Below, in pieces: positions 1 to 9,646 of a stretch of DNA of 64,000 nucleotides. The notes below the pieces were generated by a model. It made no database searches, was not told the origin of the DNA, and worked only from the letters and a program-made list of their open reading frames with translations. Origin of the DNA: JAGTVG01 sp963820995. Its GTDB lineage: Bacteria > Bacteroidota > Bacteroidia > Cytophagales > Cyclobacteriaceae. A program made the translations under genes and the position numbers. Every line of letters begins with the position of its first letter. Within the stretch, counting starts at the first letter, position 1. The stretch is from assembly GCA_963820995.1 (NCBI GenBank), contig CAWGCL010000012.1, forward strand, positions 135,706 to 199,705. Direction: 5' to 3'.

Positions 1-2
1 CT

Positions 3-278
3 TTTGAAGGCATTGATGAAACCATAACAGTCCCCATTGGATTTGAATCAACGGAACAAGGCGAGATGCTATTTCCTCAATATGGCAAACAGCCCATAGA
101 ATCAACCGGTGCCTGGATTTCAGATAATACATATAAAATGAAAATGTATTATTATGAAACTCCTTTCAACCTGAATATTGATTTTATTTTTGCAGACGAT
201 GTTATGACTGCTGATATTGCGATGAACATATCGTTCGGTTCCGGCAATTTACCTCAACTTAAGGGCAAGGTAATGTAA
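3..278 (+). CDS. C-terminal fragment of a probable serine hydrolase (beta-lactamase family), cut by the window edge
   Basis: The frame is open from the first bases and ends at a TAA at 276-278, so only about 91 C-terminal residues are visible. The sequence shows an alternating beta-strand pattern with the stretch YYETPFNLNIDFIF followed by NISFGSGN. From memory, a small C-terminal beta domain with an aromatic-rich 'YETPF...F..D...NVSFG' pattern follows the catalytic domain of many exported serine hydrolases of the beta-lactamase/penicillin-binding-protein superfamily. The catalytic SxxK and YxN motifs lie outside the window, so activity cannot be judged. The ATG at 66 is internal, because the frame continues upstream with matching composition. 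The assignment is an inference from the C-terminal pattern only. Confidence 0.5.
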   Translation, partial: FEGIDETITVPIGFESTEQGEMLFPQYGKQPIESTGAWISDNTYKMKMYYYETPFNLNIDFIFADDVMTADIAMNISFGSGNLPQLKGKVM

Positions 279-367
279 TCAGCTGATCTTGCATGCGATT
301 GAAATTATTGAAAATGGAAAGGGTATATTTGGATTATGTCATCTCATTATCATTAAAATAAAGAGAA

Positions 368-1882
368 ATGAAAACAAATATTGCTTCAATCATATCGGTT
401 TCCTTGTTTTTCAACCTGATGTTCATCTTTGGATGCAATACTCAGGAAGATAATGCTGAATCACAGAACCGGCCGAACATCATCTGGCTGATGTCCGAGG
501 ACATAAGCAATGATCTGGCATGTTATGGGATGGATGGAGTACAAACACCCAATCTCGACAAATTAGCAGGTGAAGGGATCCGATATATGAATTGTTTTTC
601 TACCAACCCGATTTGTTCACCAAACAGGTCAGCTATGCTGGTAGGTGCACATCAGAATATGATCAAGGCACAGCACCATCGCAGCAACCGGGAGATCCCT
701 TTAATGGATCCATACAAACCAATTACCTATTGGCTTCGGAAGGCGGGATATACCTGTATCCTTGGCCATGAAGATGTAATGGGAAAAGGCCGTAAGATTG
801 ATGTGAATTTCAAACATGAACGTCTGGGGCCCTACGATGGAGTCCAAAAGTTTGGAATTTTTGACAAACTGGATACCTTAGATCCGGATGATCAGCCCTT
901 TTTCGCACAGATCCAATTGGCTGTCACCCATCGGGGGGATTGGTGGAACAGGGTAAGGGAGGAGTCAGAGGACAGGGTAGATACGGCTGAGATCAGTCTG
1001 CCGGAGTATTTTGCTGATCATCATGTAATCAAAGAAGACTGGGCCAGATATCTCGATCAGATCGAGTATATGGACAATGAAATAGGTCTGATCATGGAAG
1101 ATCTGAAGGAAAAAGGAATGGCTGATAATACAATTGTAATATTCATTGGAGATAATGGCCGCTGCAATATTCGTGGCAAAGGATACCTGCATGATCCTGG
1201 ATTAAGGATCCCTCTCATTGTGCGGTGGCCCAGGGGGCTTGAACAAGGGTTGGTAAGTGAACAAGTAGTAAGTGTGACCGATATATCCGCTTCTATCCTT
1301 AAGTTAGCTGGGGCTGAATTGCCTGAGTACCTAACAGGGATACCATTTATCGGTGTGGAGTCCAGCCGGGACCATGTGATCTCAGCACGGGACCTTTGGG
1401 ATGAAGTGATGGAAAAATCCAGAAGTGTAAGTACAAAAAGGTATAAGTACATACGCAATGACATGCCGGCTGTGCCTTTTGATGCTGCACAGGCTTACCT
1501 GGAATTTTACAGGCCTGCAGTACATGTTATGCGAACATTGAACGAGCAGGGGAAATTGAATGAGGACCAGCGTTTTTTCTTTGGTCCTGATAAGCCGGTT
1601 GAAGAATTATATGATCTGCTGGAGGATCCCCATGAATTGAAAAACCTGGCCGGAAACCCGGAATATTTGGATATTCTGAGTGATCTCAGGGAGAAACTGG
1701 AATCGTGGGAAAGAGAACTTCCTCAAACTGATGAAACAGATTTTGAGTTTGTCCACCCCTCTGCAGTAGATGTCCTGGAATGGGTTAAGAAAGAGAAACC
1801 GCAGTTATATCAGGAAATGTTGGATGGTAAAGAAATCGGATTTGGTACTTTATCGCGTGAGTACAGTGAAAGTTTGAAATAA
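368..1882 (+). CDS. Sulfatase lipoprotein, S1 family (heparan N-sulfatase-like)
   Basis: This 504-residue protein begins with a lipoprotein signal peptide ending at FIFGC (Cys23), so it is probably tethered to the outer or inner membrane. It belongs to the alkaline-phosphatase-like arylsulfatases. The formylglycine site is PICSPNRSAML, with Cys83 as the residue to be oxidised and Arg87 in place. Asn86 replaces the usual Ser/Ala/Thr of C-x-P-[STA]-R. Metal and substrate positions are visible at SEDISND (about 43-49), in the HHRSNR stretch after the active site, and at GDNGRCNIRGKGYLHDPGLRIPL (about 260-280). The AxHHRS segment recalls SGSH-like family S1_8, which removes N- or O-sulfate from glycosaminoglycan-like sugars; this subfamily call is an inference. 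Length is typical. No maturase (FGE or anSME) is seen nearby. Confidence 0.9.
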   Translation: MKTNIASIISVSLFFNLMFIFGCNTQEDNAESQNRPNIIWLMSEDISNDLACYGMDGVQTPNLDKLAGEGIRYMNCFSTNPICSPNRSAMLVGAHQNMIKAQHHRSNREIPLMDPYKPITYWLRKAGYTCILGHEDVMGKGRKIDVNFKHERLGPYDGVQKFGIFDKLDTLDPDDQPFFAQIQLAVTHRGDWWNRVREESEDRVDTAEISLPEYFADHHVIKEDWARYLDQIEYMDNEIGLIMEDLKEKGMADNTIVIFIGDNGRCNIRGKGYLHDPGLRIPLIVRWPRGLEQGLVSEQVVSVTDISASILKLAGAELPEYLTGIPFIGVESSRDHVISARDLWDEVMEKSRSVSTKRYKYIRNDMPAVPFDAAQAYLEFYRPAVHVMRTLNEQGKLNEDQRFFFGPDKPVEELYDLLEDPHELKNLAGNPEYLDILSDLREKLESWERELPQTDETDFEFVHPSAVDVLEWVKKEKPQLYQEMLDGKEIGFGTLSREYSESLK

Positions 1883-2045
1883 CTTAATCAGGAGCTGGAA
1901 TTAACTGAATTGAATGTACGTGAATTGATTTGAATTGCATGGAATTTAGTGGATTGGATTGGAATTGAGATGAAATTGTGTGGAAGTGTGATGAATCGAG
2001 TAGAAATTCTATGGAATTGGGCTAAAATTGAAAGTAATCTAAATC
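1883..2045. other. C-poor, low-complexity spacer between convergent genes
   Basis: The gap between the sulfatase and the convergent lipoprotein gene is made of loosely repeated GAATTG, GGAATT and TGGATT words. The + strand has very few C residues over about 140 bases. No convincing hairpin with a U-run is visible. A short frame running through it (from 1949) has no protein-like character. It may be a degenerate simple repeat or a 3' untranslated region. Confidence 0.4.
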
Positions 2046-2825
2046 TTAATTCGATTTCCTCAGTTTCCTTTGTTCCCTTCCATCTGCCCAGCGAAAGTCA
2101 AGCACGAATTCATTACCTTCCACCGTCACAATCATTCTTATAAAATCATTCCTTGTTACAGGAAAGAATACCTTCCCCCTGAAGGTCTGGCCAGGCATGA
2201 TTATCCCTTCCTCAAGGATCTCACCTGGCAGGAAGTGAAGGTCTTCACTGGCTTGCATGGCTGTTATGGCTGATTGTTCCCTGACCACATCCATTGCAGC
2301 AAGACCACCTACTGTCACCATGCTGCGGATAGCCTCCTGAGAAAAGAATTTTGAACTGGCTTCTACTGGCACGCCTTTAGAAGCCATGGCTACATCAAAT
2401 ACCAGTAATCCCGCACTTAAGATACCTGTAATGAGATTGGTCCTCTTTTGGCTTTTGACTTTATTTTCAAAATATCGTGCTACCTCTTTTTCGGTTAGTG
2501 CATAATGTTTTTTCAAATTAGCCTCCAATTCTGTACTGTATCCATCCTGATAATCGAGAGGGAAGGGAGAATTCGAGGCTATATAATAGGCCTCTTCGGG
2601 ATCAAATCGTAACCGATGATCAGTTTCATTTTTAACTTCAACATCAAAAACAATTTGCCGGTCATTCACTTCGATGTTTTCCGCAATTATTACAATCCCC
2701 TGATAATCCAGCCAATTGTGTTTTTTACTATCGACTTTTGAATCGAACCATCCGGGAACCAATATCTGACTGGTACAGGATGAAAATGTCAGGACTAAAA
2801 AATAAAGAATAATACGAGCTTTCAT
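2046..2825 (-). CDS. Hypothetical lipoprotein
   Basis: I do not recognise a family. I start the gene at the ATG at 2825, because it gives a clean lipoprotein signal (KARIILYFLVLTFSSC) and the ten residues upstream look like leader sequence. The mature part of about 240 residues has an N-terminal beta-rich half (IVIIAENIEVNDRQIVFDVEVKN), a middle helical, weakly hydrophobic segment (NLITGILSAGLLVFDVAMAS) and a C-terminal beta-rich half ending in VEGNEFVLDFRW. The N- and C-terminal halves resemble a beta-sandwich with a helical insert. It converges on the sulfatase gene and has no clear operon partner. Its role is unknown. Confidence 0.7.
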   Translation of the reverse strand: MKARIILYFLVLTFSSCTSQILVPGWFDSKVDSKKHNWLDYQGIVIIAENIEVNDRQIVFDVEVKNETDHRLRFDPEEAYYIASNSPFPLDYQDGYSTELEANLKKHYALTEKEVARYFENKVKSQKRTNLITGILSAGLLVFDVAMASKGVPVEASSKFFSQEAIRSMVTVGGLAAMDVVREQSAITAMQASEDLHFLPGEILEEGIIMPGQTFRGKVFFPVTRNDFIRMIVTVEGNEFVLDFRWADGREQRKLRKSN

Positions 2826-3135
2826 GGTAGTGGTTTGTAATATTAATTGCAGCAAGCTTCATGCCAGGTCAGGTAATTCAAGATACAAAATATTATATTC
2901 TAATCAAATTTTTGCCATTTGTAAGAACTTACGCTATCAGGATTGATGAATCTGTTTTAGATCACAGGAATCTGTATCATAATATTTCTGTTATCTCCTA
3001 CATAGATAAGCTTCGTATCCCAAACGAACCAATGTATAATACCTTGCTTTCAGCATTTGGATAAATAAAATGAATGAACCTTTTCTATTCCTTATGAGAG
3101 AATGAAAGTATCAGGCCACCGATGAAGAAAGGCAA

Positions 3136-4620
3136 TTAATCCCCAAAGGCGTAGAGAAAGGAATCTGTTCTTATGTAAAGTTTATTGTCCACAATAGCGG
3201 GGCTAGCCAGGATCTTTTCTTCAAAATTTCTGGTAGAAATGATTTTCAGTTCATCACCAGATGCCAGAACCACTACTTTGCCATTATGGGCGGAAATATA
3301 GATCTGATCATTCGCAGCCACAGGGGAAGCAAAATACGGTCCGGTTCCTTTTATTCTAGTCTTGTAAATGAGTTCGCCGGTTTGTGCATTCACACAACTA
3401 AGATAACCCCCGTTCTTTATAATATAAATCCGGTCTTTAAAATATAGCGGCGAAGGAACTTCCGCAACATTTTCTGTTTCTCTCCATAGCAGATGACTTG
3501 CTGAAATATCCCCTTTTCCACCTGGTTTGAAAGCCACAATGCCATGATCAATAGCCATACAGAAATCCAGATATCTTTGCAGTTCCATTTTATCTAAGAG
3601 CCTATCCTTATCGGTATCAAACCAGTTCCAAACCTCAGTATGTTTACCACTGGATTCATTATCTACGCCATCATTTTTTGGTTTCTGTACTGGAAATAAT
3701 GATTCCGGGAACTCATTTCTACTGATGAATCCGTCATTGTTAACATCATATTTAAGCAGAAATTCTTCCCTTCCCATATTTATATCCGGATAGTCCAGAT
3801 GGCCGAGATAATGCCAGGTATTTACATACAGGTTATCCATATGAACAATGGGTGTGCTTTCTCCATGGGTTTTTATCAAAGCATACCAGCTTCTGGAACC
3901 ATCGTTAATACTATACCCGGCAATAAATCCTTCACAATGGACCACCACGTCTTTACCCCACATTACAGGTGTAGAATATCCCGCCTCTATCAGTGTCTGT
4001 TTCCAAGCCTCTTCTCCGGAACTGCTATTCAATGCCAGAAGATAACGCTCCTTTGTAGCTAAGCGTCGTACCAGCAGAATAATCTTATCACCTGCCAGGA
4101 TGGGGGAAGTCCCTGATCCGAATTTATCGGTGTTGACAGGTAATTCATAAGTCCAGATTTCATTTCCTTCAAAGTCATAACATAACAATCCATAAGAACC
4201 AAAATGAACATATATTCTATTCCCATCTGTAGCCGGTGTGGCATCGGCCGGATTAGCAGAAGCATGATATGGTTCAATTTCTTTTGCTGGAACAATACGG
4301 TTCCAGAGCAGCTTTCCATCCAATCTGTTAAAGCACATAACCTGAAGTTGCTGGCTGTCCTTATCAAATCCAGTCAGAAAGATCCTTTCTTCCCAAATGC
4401 AGGGTGATGATGCACCTGTAAGAAGCTCTGATTTCCAGATTAACTTCTCCGGAGATTCCAGATCAACCGGTGGTACCTGACCGGGTTGTGCAACTCCTGA
4501 ACAGTTGATTCCCCTGAATTGAGGCCATATGTTCCTGATTGTATCTTGTGGTAAAACGGATCGACTCAATAACACAAGTGATACAAATAACAGGCATGAA
4601 AATAATAAATGATTTTTCAT
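3136..4620 (-). CDS. Exported PQQ-like beta-propeller protein with two EF-hand motifs
   Basis: The preferred start is the ATG at 4620, which gives a signal peptide (KNHLLFSCLLFVSLVLLSRS); nine further codons are open upstream. The body shows repeated propeller blades of the PQQ/PQQ_2 type, with W-x-G/T and LLWNR, ALNSSSGEEAWKQ, CVNAQTGELIYKT strand signatures. It begins with WPQFRG, typical of Bacteroidota and Planctomycetota outer-membrane-assembly-like (BamB-like) PQQ repeat proteins. At about residues 295-360 the propeller is interrupted by two EF-hand calcium loops, DVNNDGFISRNEF and DTDKDRLLDKMEL. Proteins of this layout are exported and usually have no shown enzyme activity, so I do not call it a dehydrogenase. 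It stands alone on the minus strand. Confidence 0.85.
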   Translation of the reverse strand: MKNHLLFSCLLFVSLVLLSRSVLPQDTIRNIWPQFRGINCSGVAQPGQVPPVDLESPEKLIWKSELLTGASSPCIWEERIFLTGFDKDSQQLQVMCFNRLDGKLLWNRIVPAKEIEPYHASANPADATPATDGNRIYVHFGSYGLLCYDFEGNEIWTYELPVNTDKFGSGTSPILAGDKIILLVRRLATKERYLLALNSSSGEEAWKQTLIEAGYSTPVMWGKDVVVHCEGFIAGYSINDGSRSWYALIKTHGESTPIVHMDNLYVNTWHYLGHLDYPDINMGREEFLLKYDVNNDGFISRNEFPESLFPVQKPKNDGVDNESSGKHTEVWNWFDTDKDRLLDKMELQRYLDFCMAIDHGIVAFKPGGKGDISASHLLWRETENVAEVPSPLYFKDRIYIIKNGGYLSCVNAQTGELIYKTRIKGTGPYFASPVAANDQIYISAHNGKVVVLASGDELKIISTRNFEEKILASPAIVDNKLYIRTDSFLYAFGD

Positions 4621-4647
4621 AATCTTTTTATCCGATTTAACAGACAA

Positions 4648-4999
4648 TTATTTGTCAAGAGCCCCTTAGGAAGCCAATATAACAAGATAAGAATTCATGG
4701 TAACAGATACAAAACCTGATAGATGTATTGTCTTTTGAGTAATGCAAGCAACACGCCCGAAATCATCCCAGGATACACATCATTTTGTCGACGAAGAAAT
4801 TGATCGGTTGGAAAACAAGGAAGAGTTATAGCTTTGATTAGGCTATAACCTTAAATTCCGTTTCATTTTGTATATGGCAGTTGGATTAAGCTATGACAAT
4901 TATACACCAGAAATATCTTCTATGAAGAATCCGTCAAAAAATCAAGTTTTATGCTTATTAGCTTGTGTAAGAACTAATAAAGCAAACCCTTAAGACGAA
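4648..4999. other. Intergenic region with a weak stem-loop
   Basis: About 350 bases without a gene. It holds the probable promoter of the propeller gene at its left end. At 4955-4980 a seven-base inverted repeat (TTATTAG / CTAATAA) with a 12-base loop lies just downstream of the oxidoreductase gene that ends at 5000. It lacks a strong U-run on the minus strand, so it is only a weak terminator candidate. I see nothing else. Confidence 0.35.
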
Positions 5000-6335
5000 T
5001 CACAAAACTTGCGTCGTACCGGGAACCGCCACAGGATACGAACCATCATCAAAAGGTACAACCGGAGGTTTAACTTCCCAGGATAAAAGATTATCAGGAA
5101 CCAGTTTTTCTGTAGAACCCATAGCTTCTTCCCATGTGATCTTCTGTCCGGTATATGTTGCCATCCTACCAAATATGGCTGTCATAGTACTAATGGCACC
5201 TCTTTCAAGCTGGTTAATTGGCTCGTCATTGATAATTTTCCTTATAAACACATCCTGTTCAATCTGATGAGGTGAGCCATCATCCCCACCATCATACCTG
5301 AACAATTCATTGCCTTTTCTATCCATCAAAGTGAGTTGCTGCGTGCCGGGAATGCTTTCCATATATCCCTCGGTACCCCAAACCCTGTCAGACCAGTTGG
5401 ACCAGGTTTTGGGGATATGTCGGCATTGACTGTTAAAAATGGAGCCATCAGGATATTCGTATTCCACGTAGTGATGGTCAAAGATCTGCCCATATTCCTT
5501 TCCGGTTCGAACTTCTCTCCCTCCCATTCCCTGGGCCTTGATCGGGTGAGTCCCTTTGATCCAGTTCATATAATCTATATCATGAACATGCTGTTCCACG
5601 ATATGATCACCGCAAAGCCAGTTGAAATAGTACCAGTTCCATACCTGGTATTGAAGCTCATTCATTTCCGGTTCACGATATCTGACCCATACACCCGCCG
5701 AATCGAAATAACAGTTCATGGCAATGATATCGCCTATATCACCATTCTGAAGTCGATCAACACTTTCAATAATACTTTTCTGATACCTCAAATGATGACC
5801 TACAAGCACTTTGAGTTTTTTCTTTTCGGCTTCTTTGGCCAGGGCCAGCACTTTCTTCACACCTGGTACATCTGTAGCGACAGGTTTTTCACAAAATATA
5901 TTTTTACCTTGCTTAACCGCCTCTTCCAAATGTGCAGGCCGGAATCCTGGGGGCGTGCACAGCAATACCAGGTCGGCTAATTGCATGGCATCTTTATATT
6001 CATCCAGACCCGTGAATTGATGATCAGGTGGCACATCCACCCTTTCCTTACCAAATTTTTCTACTAGATTCTTATAGGAAGCATCCAATCTGGATTTAAA
6101 AGGTTCAACCATGGCGACCAGTTTGGTGCATGGATCAGTGGTGAGAATTTGGGATGCCGCACCGGTCCCGCGCCCACCGCAACCGATTAATGCTACCTTT
6201 AATAATATCACTACCTGCAACAAATGCTGATGATGGTATGGTTAAAGGGGTTGTAAGCATTGTTCCTGCCAGAAGTGAGGAATTTCTTATGAATTTTCGC
6301 CGGTTGGCATTTAAATTATTTGTTTTAGCCTTCAT
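5000..6335 (-). CDS. Exported Gfo/Idh/MocA family oxidoreductase, frameshifted near 6196
   Basis: Reading from the ATG at 6335, the protein starts with a twin-arginine-type signal (NANRRKFIRNSSLLAG) and continues to GSDIIK. It must then change frame at about 6196-6200 to read VALIGCGGRGTG, the Rossmann nucleotide-binding loop. Both frames together give a normal protein of about 445 residues: NAD(P)-binding domain first, with the EKPVATD motif (FCEKPVATD) that carries the family's conserved Lys, then an alpha/beta C-terminal domain with YYFNWLCGDHIVEQHVHDIDYMNW. It is a clear paralogue of the intact gene at 28684-30012, whose joint reads ASDTIRVGLIGAGGRGTG. Members oxidise or reduce sugar hydroxyls with NAD(P). 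The shift is a single base; error or a true lesion cannot be told apart here. Confidence 0.85.
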
Positions 6336-6703
6336 AGTCAAAGAAATCTATATTTTTTATAATTTAAGAAGTTTAGTACAAAAAGTAAATGCCAGGAAGA
6401 TTTTAAAAAATAAAAAAACTTAGTTCGGATTAGTCTTGAAATCATATATTATCTATTAGACGCAATCTAGAGGTATTTCTAAAGATATTATTTTCTGCTA
6501 GATTGGATATTAATATCACTAATTAATTACCGGGTTGATCTAATAGTAGTTAATGTAGGAGCTTCATAAATAAACTAGCTACACTTTTCCATGATCCATC
6601 GTCTTATTTTTTCATATCGAATCAAGCAATGGATCTTCAATTATCGAAATGATAGTCATTTGAATGATTTCATTCCCTCCGGTTCTTTCATAGCCCTTGT
6701 TGC
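6336..6703. other. AT-rich intergenic region
   Basis: About 370 bases between the start of the oxidoreductase gene and the end of the module 1 propeller gene. It is AT-rich. I find no convincing hairpin, RNA gene or small coding frame. It must hold the promoter of the oxidoreductase gene. Confidence 0.35.
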
Positions 6704-8861
6704 CTAATTATCAAGTGGCAGAAAATCTTCTATAAGCCAGAATTCTCTACCCCCTCCTTTCCAACCTGCAAAAACAAATCTTCCCCCATCTGGTGACCAG
6801 TCCAGGTGATAGATTTTTGTATCCACAAGCCCCGTTTCAATATCCTCAATGGTTCCATCATCCAATGATATGACTTTTATTAACTTTCCTTCTCCATCAT
6901 TCCAAGCAACTCGTTTGCTGTCCGGAGACCATGCTAATTCAGTATGGGCAGATGCTTTCTGGACCTTGCTAACGCTCCGTGATTCCCCACTTTCTATATT
7001 GAGAATACTGAGTACACTTTCATGCGGAGGTTGTTTTTCTGTGCTTAGGTAGGCAATCCACTTACCATCTGGGGACCAGTTGATTGAATTAATCCATTTA
7101 TCAGTAACCGTAATCAGCAGTTTCAGCTCTTCTCCTGATGCCTTAATGGAATAAATGCCTTGCTCTCCAAACATGTCCATTTGTCCTTCAATCAATTTAG
7201 TACGCAGAAATACAATGGATTTCCCATCGGGTGACCAGGATGGGCTTATATCGGTGTGCGAAACCTGGGGGTGTGTGATTTGAATAGGATTATCACCTTC
7301 TCTGGTAGTTGTCCAAATTTGCGAAAGCGGATAATTATTAACCAATACAATTTCACCCCAGTGGCTTGTAGCCATTAATATTTTGTTCCCATCAGGAGAT
7401 ATACCTGAGCCCCGACTGGAAACCCATGATAAATAGACTATCTTCTAATCCTGAAAGAATATCTCTTTCCTCACCACCTTCTGCAGGTACCATTGCTAAT
7501 GTATTATTTGGCGGGAGAGATTCCTCTCCGGCCAGTTTTAAAAATTGTATATTCTTTCCATCAGGAGTCCAGCGTGGTTGTGCTGGCCTAACACCTTTTA
7601 CAATCTGAGCCGCCTGTCCACCCTGTTCTGGCAAGGTGTATAATGCAAATTCCATGCTGGCTAACCATATAGTGCTCCGATTCTATTGTCAGGATCCCAA
7701 CCGGCTATTAAAGGTACCTCTTCAAATCCTTCAGGTGCATTGATCGTGATTTTTTCTCCTGAGGGTTTTCCTTCCTCGTCAACTGGTACTATAAAGATTT
7801 TCTTGCTGTCGTTAAAATCCACATACGCGATTTTACTTCCATCCGGCGACCAGACCGGACTGGATGCTTTTCCGGCTTGTGCAACAAGTGTTGGAGGGCC
7901 ACCTGAAGCAGGCATTACCCATAAACCTCCACCTCCATCACACCTAACATTTTATCCTCCACAAATGCAATCAATTTTCCATCAGGAGAAAAGACAGGTT
8001 CTCTGGATTGAATATCGGTAAGCTGCTTATGGTTCTCCCCCTTCGACAGATATTGTCTGTATATGTTGCTTTTTGTTTTCAATGGAAGAAAAAATCAGGG
8101 TTTTTCCTTGAGGAGACAAACTTAGCTTATAGTTTACCGTTCGGGCACTGCGATAGTTTTCATTACTTTTTTGGGTGTTCCACCCTCCACAGGAACTACA
8201 TAAATACTTTGATACCCATCTTTTTGTAAAAGTGTATCCATTAGCGGGAGCTCATTGAATGCAATCCATTTGCCATCACCGGACCAGGAAAGCCCAGTCC
8301 ATTCAACCTTAATGCCATCTGTGTTAAGCTCGACAGGTTTTCCTGGAATATCTTTTCCCAGGTTTCCGGAAAGAGGCATCAGCCATAATTTCTCATCAGA
8401 AACCAATAATAGCTTCTGTCCGTCGGGAGATAATGCCATATTCCATGAAAGTTCGGTAGGAATTTTTATTTTGGTAAATTTGGGAGTTACTGGTGTATCC
8501 TCGATTTCCTCAGCCCTAAGAATCAATTGGGAAAGTCGTTCCCTGGCTGTTGCAGCAATGTCTTTTTGATCACCATAGTTCTGGATTACATCTTTATAAG
8601 CTTTCTGCGCAGACTGATTGCCTAATTTTTCATAACACAATCCAATATGGAATTGTGCGTTTGCTGCATACTCTCTTTCGTTTGGATAGGTCCTGATAAG
8701 TGAATCAAATAAGGTGATGGCTTCTTTCAGATCACCTTTCGTTTCCATATTGTACTTTGCTTTTTCAAAAAGTACTTTATGATCTTGAATTTCCTGAAAT
8801 GCCAGGGAACAAATCCAGTTGCCAGGAAAATAACCAGCAGTAAAAATAGTTTTTGCTTCAT
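6704..8861 (-). pseudogene. Module 1 TPR plus TolB-like (PD40) propeller protein, broken by at least six frameshifts
   Basis: Homologous protein sequence runs without a gap from an ATG at 8861 (signal KQKLFLLLVIFLATGF) to the stop at 6704, but the frame changes near 8815, 8150, 8035, 7935, 7660 and 7385. Joined, it gives about 720 residues: signal peptide, TPR repeats (EAITLFDSLIRTYPNEREY; HIGLCYEKLG), then a beta-propeller with repeated blade motifs WSPDGK, FSPDGK, LSPDGN and SWSGDGKWIAF. It ends in AGWKGGGREFWLIEDFLP, nearly the same as the ends of the propeller genes at 12798 and 18118. Within each segment the motifs are intact with few other lesions. Either recent decay or poor base calling explains this. 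It follows the response regulator gene at 8958. Confidence 0.8.
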
Positions 8862-8921
8862 GGTTGTTTCTTTTTTGCTTTATTATTTTTCAGTAAACCT
8901 ACCTGAACTACATGTAGCCAT

Positions 8922-8948
8922 TGTCAACGAAAAGTAAAAGAATGTCAT
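8922..8948. promoter_or_regulatory. Pho-box-like direct repeats upstream of the module 1 propeller gene
   Basis: On the + strand TGTCAA (8922), AGTAAA (8933) and TGTCAT (8943) lie at 11- and 10-base steps, about 60 bases upstream of the ATG at 8861. On the coding strand the unit is TTGACA. Spacing and sequence fit a tandem site for an OmpR/PhoB-type regulator, most simply the one encoded at 8958-9644. Confidence 0.5.
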
Positions 8949-8957
8949 TAATAGTAA

Positions 8958-9644
8958 CTAATACACAAAACGATATCCTCCTCCATATACCGTAAGGATA
9001 TGCCGGGGATGATTCGGATCAATTTCGATTTTCTTTCTGAGTTTCAGAATATGGTTGTCGATCGTCCTTGTTGTCGGATACTTTTCATATCCCCAGACTT
9101 TATCCAGCAAGTCATCCCGGGATACTACTTTACCGTCCTTACCGATCAAATATCGCAGGACATCTACCTCCAGGGAAGTAAGATCAATTTCATCATCCTT
9201 CCGAATGACTTTGTAATGATCGAAATCAATTTTCATGGATTCCAGTTGGAACACTCCCGGCATTGTCTCACCACTGCGGTTTTCCCTCCTGAGGTGTGCT
9301 TTAATTCTTGCCAGAAGTTCCCGGATGCTAAATGGCTTTGAAATATAATCATCGGCACCTATTTCAAGTCCGATCACTTTATCTATTTCTTCTCCTCTGG
9401 CTGTAAGCATTAAAATTGGAATATCCACTTTTTTTTGGCGGAGTTCCTTGCAGATCTCCAATCCATTCATCCCGGGTAACATAATGTCAAGCAGGATCAG
9501 ATCTGTTTTTCCCTTCAAGGCTTTTTCGAGACCTTCTTTTCCATTAAGGGCATAATCCACTTCATAGCCCTCATCCACAAGGTTTAATTTTAAACCTTTA
9601 ACCAGGTCCTCTTCATCTTCAATAATCAGGATCTTTTCTTTCAT
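8958..9644 (-). CDS. Module 1 response regulator, OmpR/PhoB family
   Basis: This 228-residue protein has an N-terminal receiver domain with acidic residues IIEDEED, phospho-acceptor Asp53 in LILLDIMLPGMNG, the switch Thr in MLTARG and the conserved Lys in ISKPFS. The C-terminal winged helix (about 130-228) contains LTSLEVDVLRYL, VVSRDDLLDKVWGYE and TRTIDNHILKLRKKIE, the usual OmpR-family signature. It follows the sensor kinase gene with a two-base gap, so the pair is co-transcribed and probably translationally coupled. A propeller gene with phased TGTCAA repeats lies downstream. Unlike its neighbours in the module, this gene is intact. Confidence 0.95.
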   Translation of the reverse strand: MKEKILIIEDEEDLVKGLKLNLVDEGYEVDYALNGKEGLEKALKGKTDLILLDIMLPGMNGLEICKELRQKKVDIPILMLTARGEEIDKVIGLEIGADDYISKPFSIRELLARIKAHLRRENRSGETMPGVFQLESMKIDFDHYKVIRKDDEIDLTSLEVDVLRYLIGKDGKVVSRDDLLDKVWGYEKYPTTRTIDNHILKLRKKIEIDPNHPRHILTVYGGGYRFVY

Positions 9645-9646
9645 AA

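Noticed and set aside
2861..3064. A 67-codon + strand frame in the gap upstream of the lipoprotein gene
   Set aside because: No signal peptide, no family resemblance, and it lies where the promoter of the divergently read gene must be.
5336..5980. A 214-codon + strand frame opposite the first Gfo/Idh/MocA gene
   Set aside because: It is the antisense shadow of a conserved coding sequence and has no protein features of its own.
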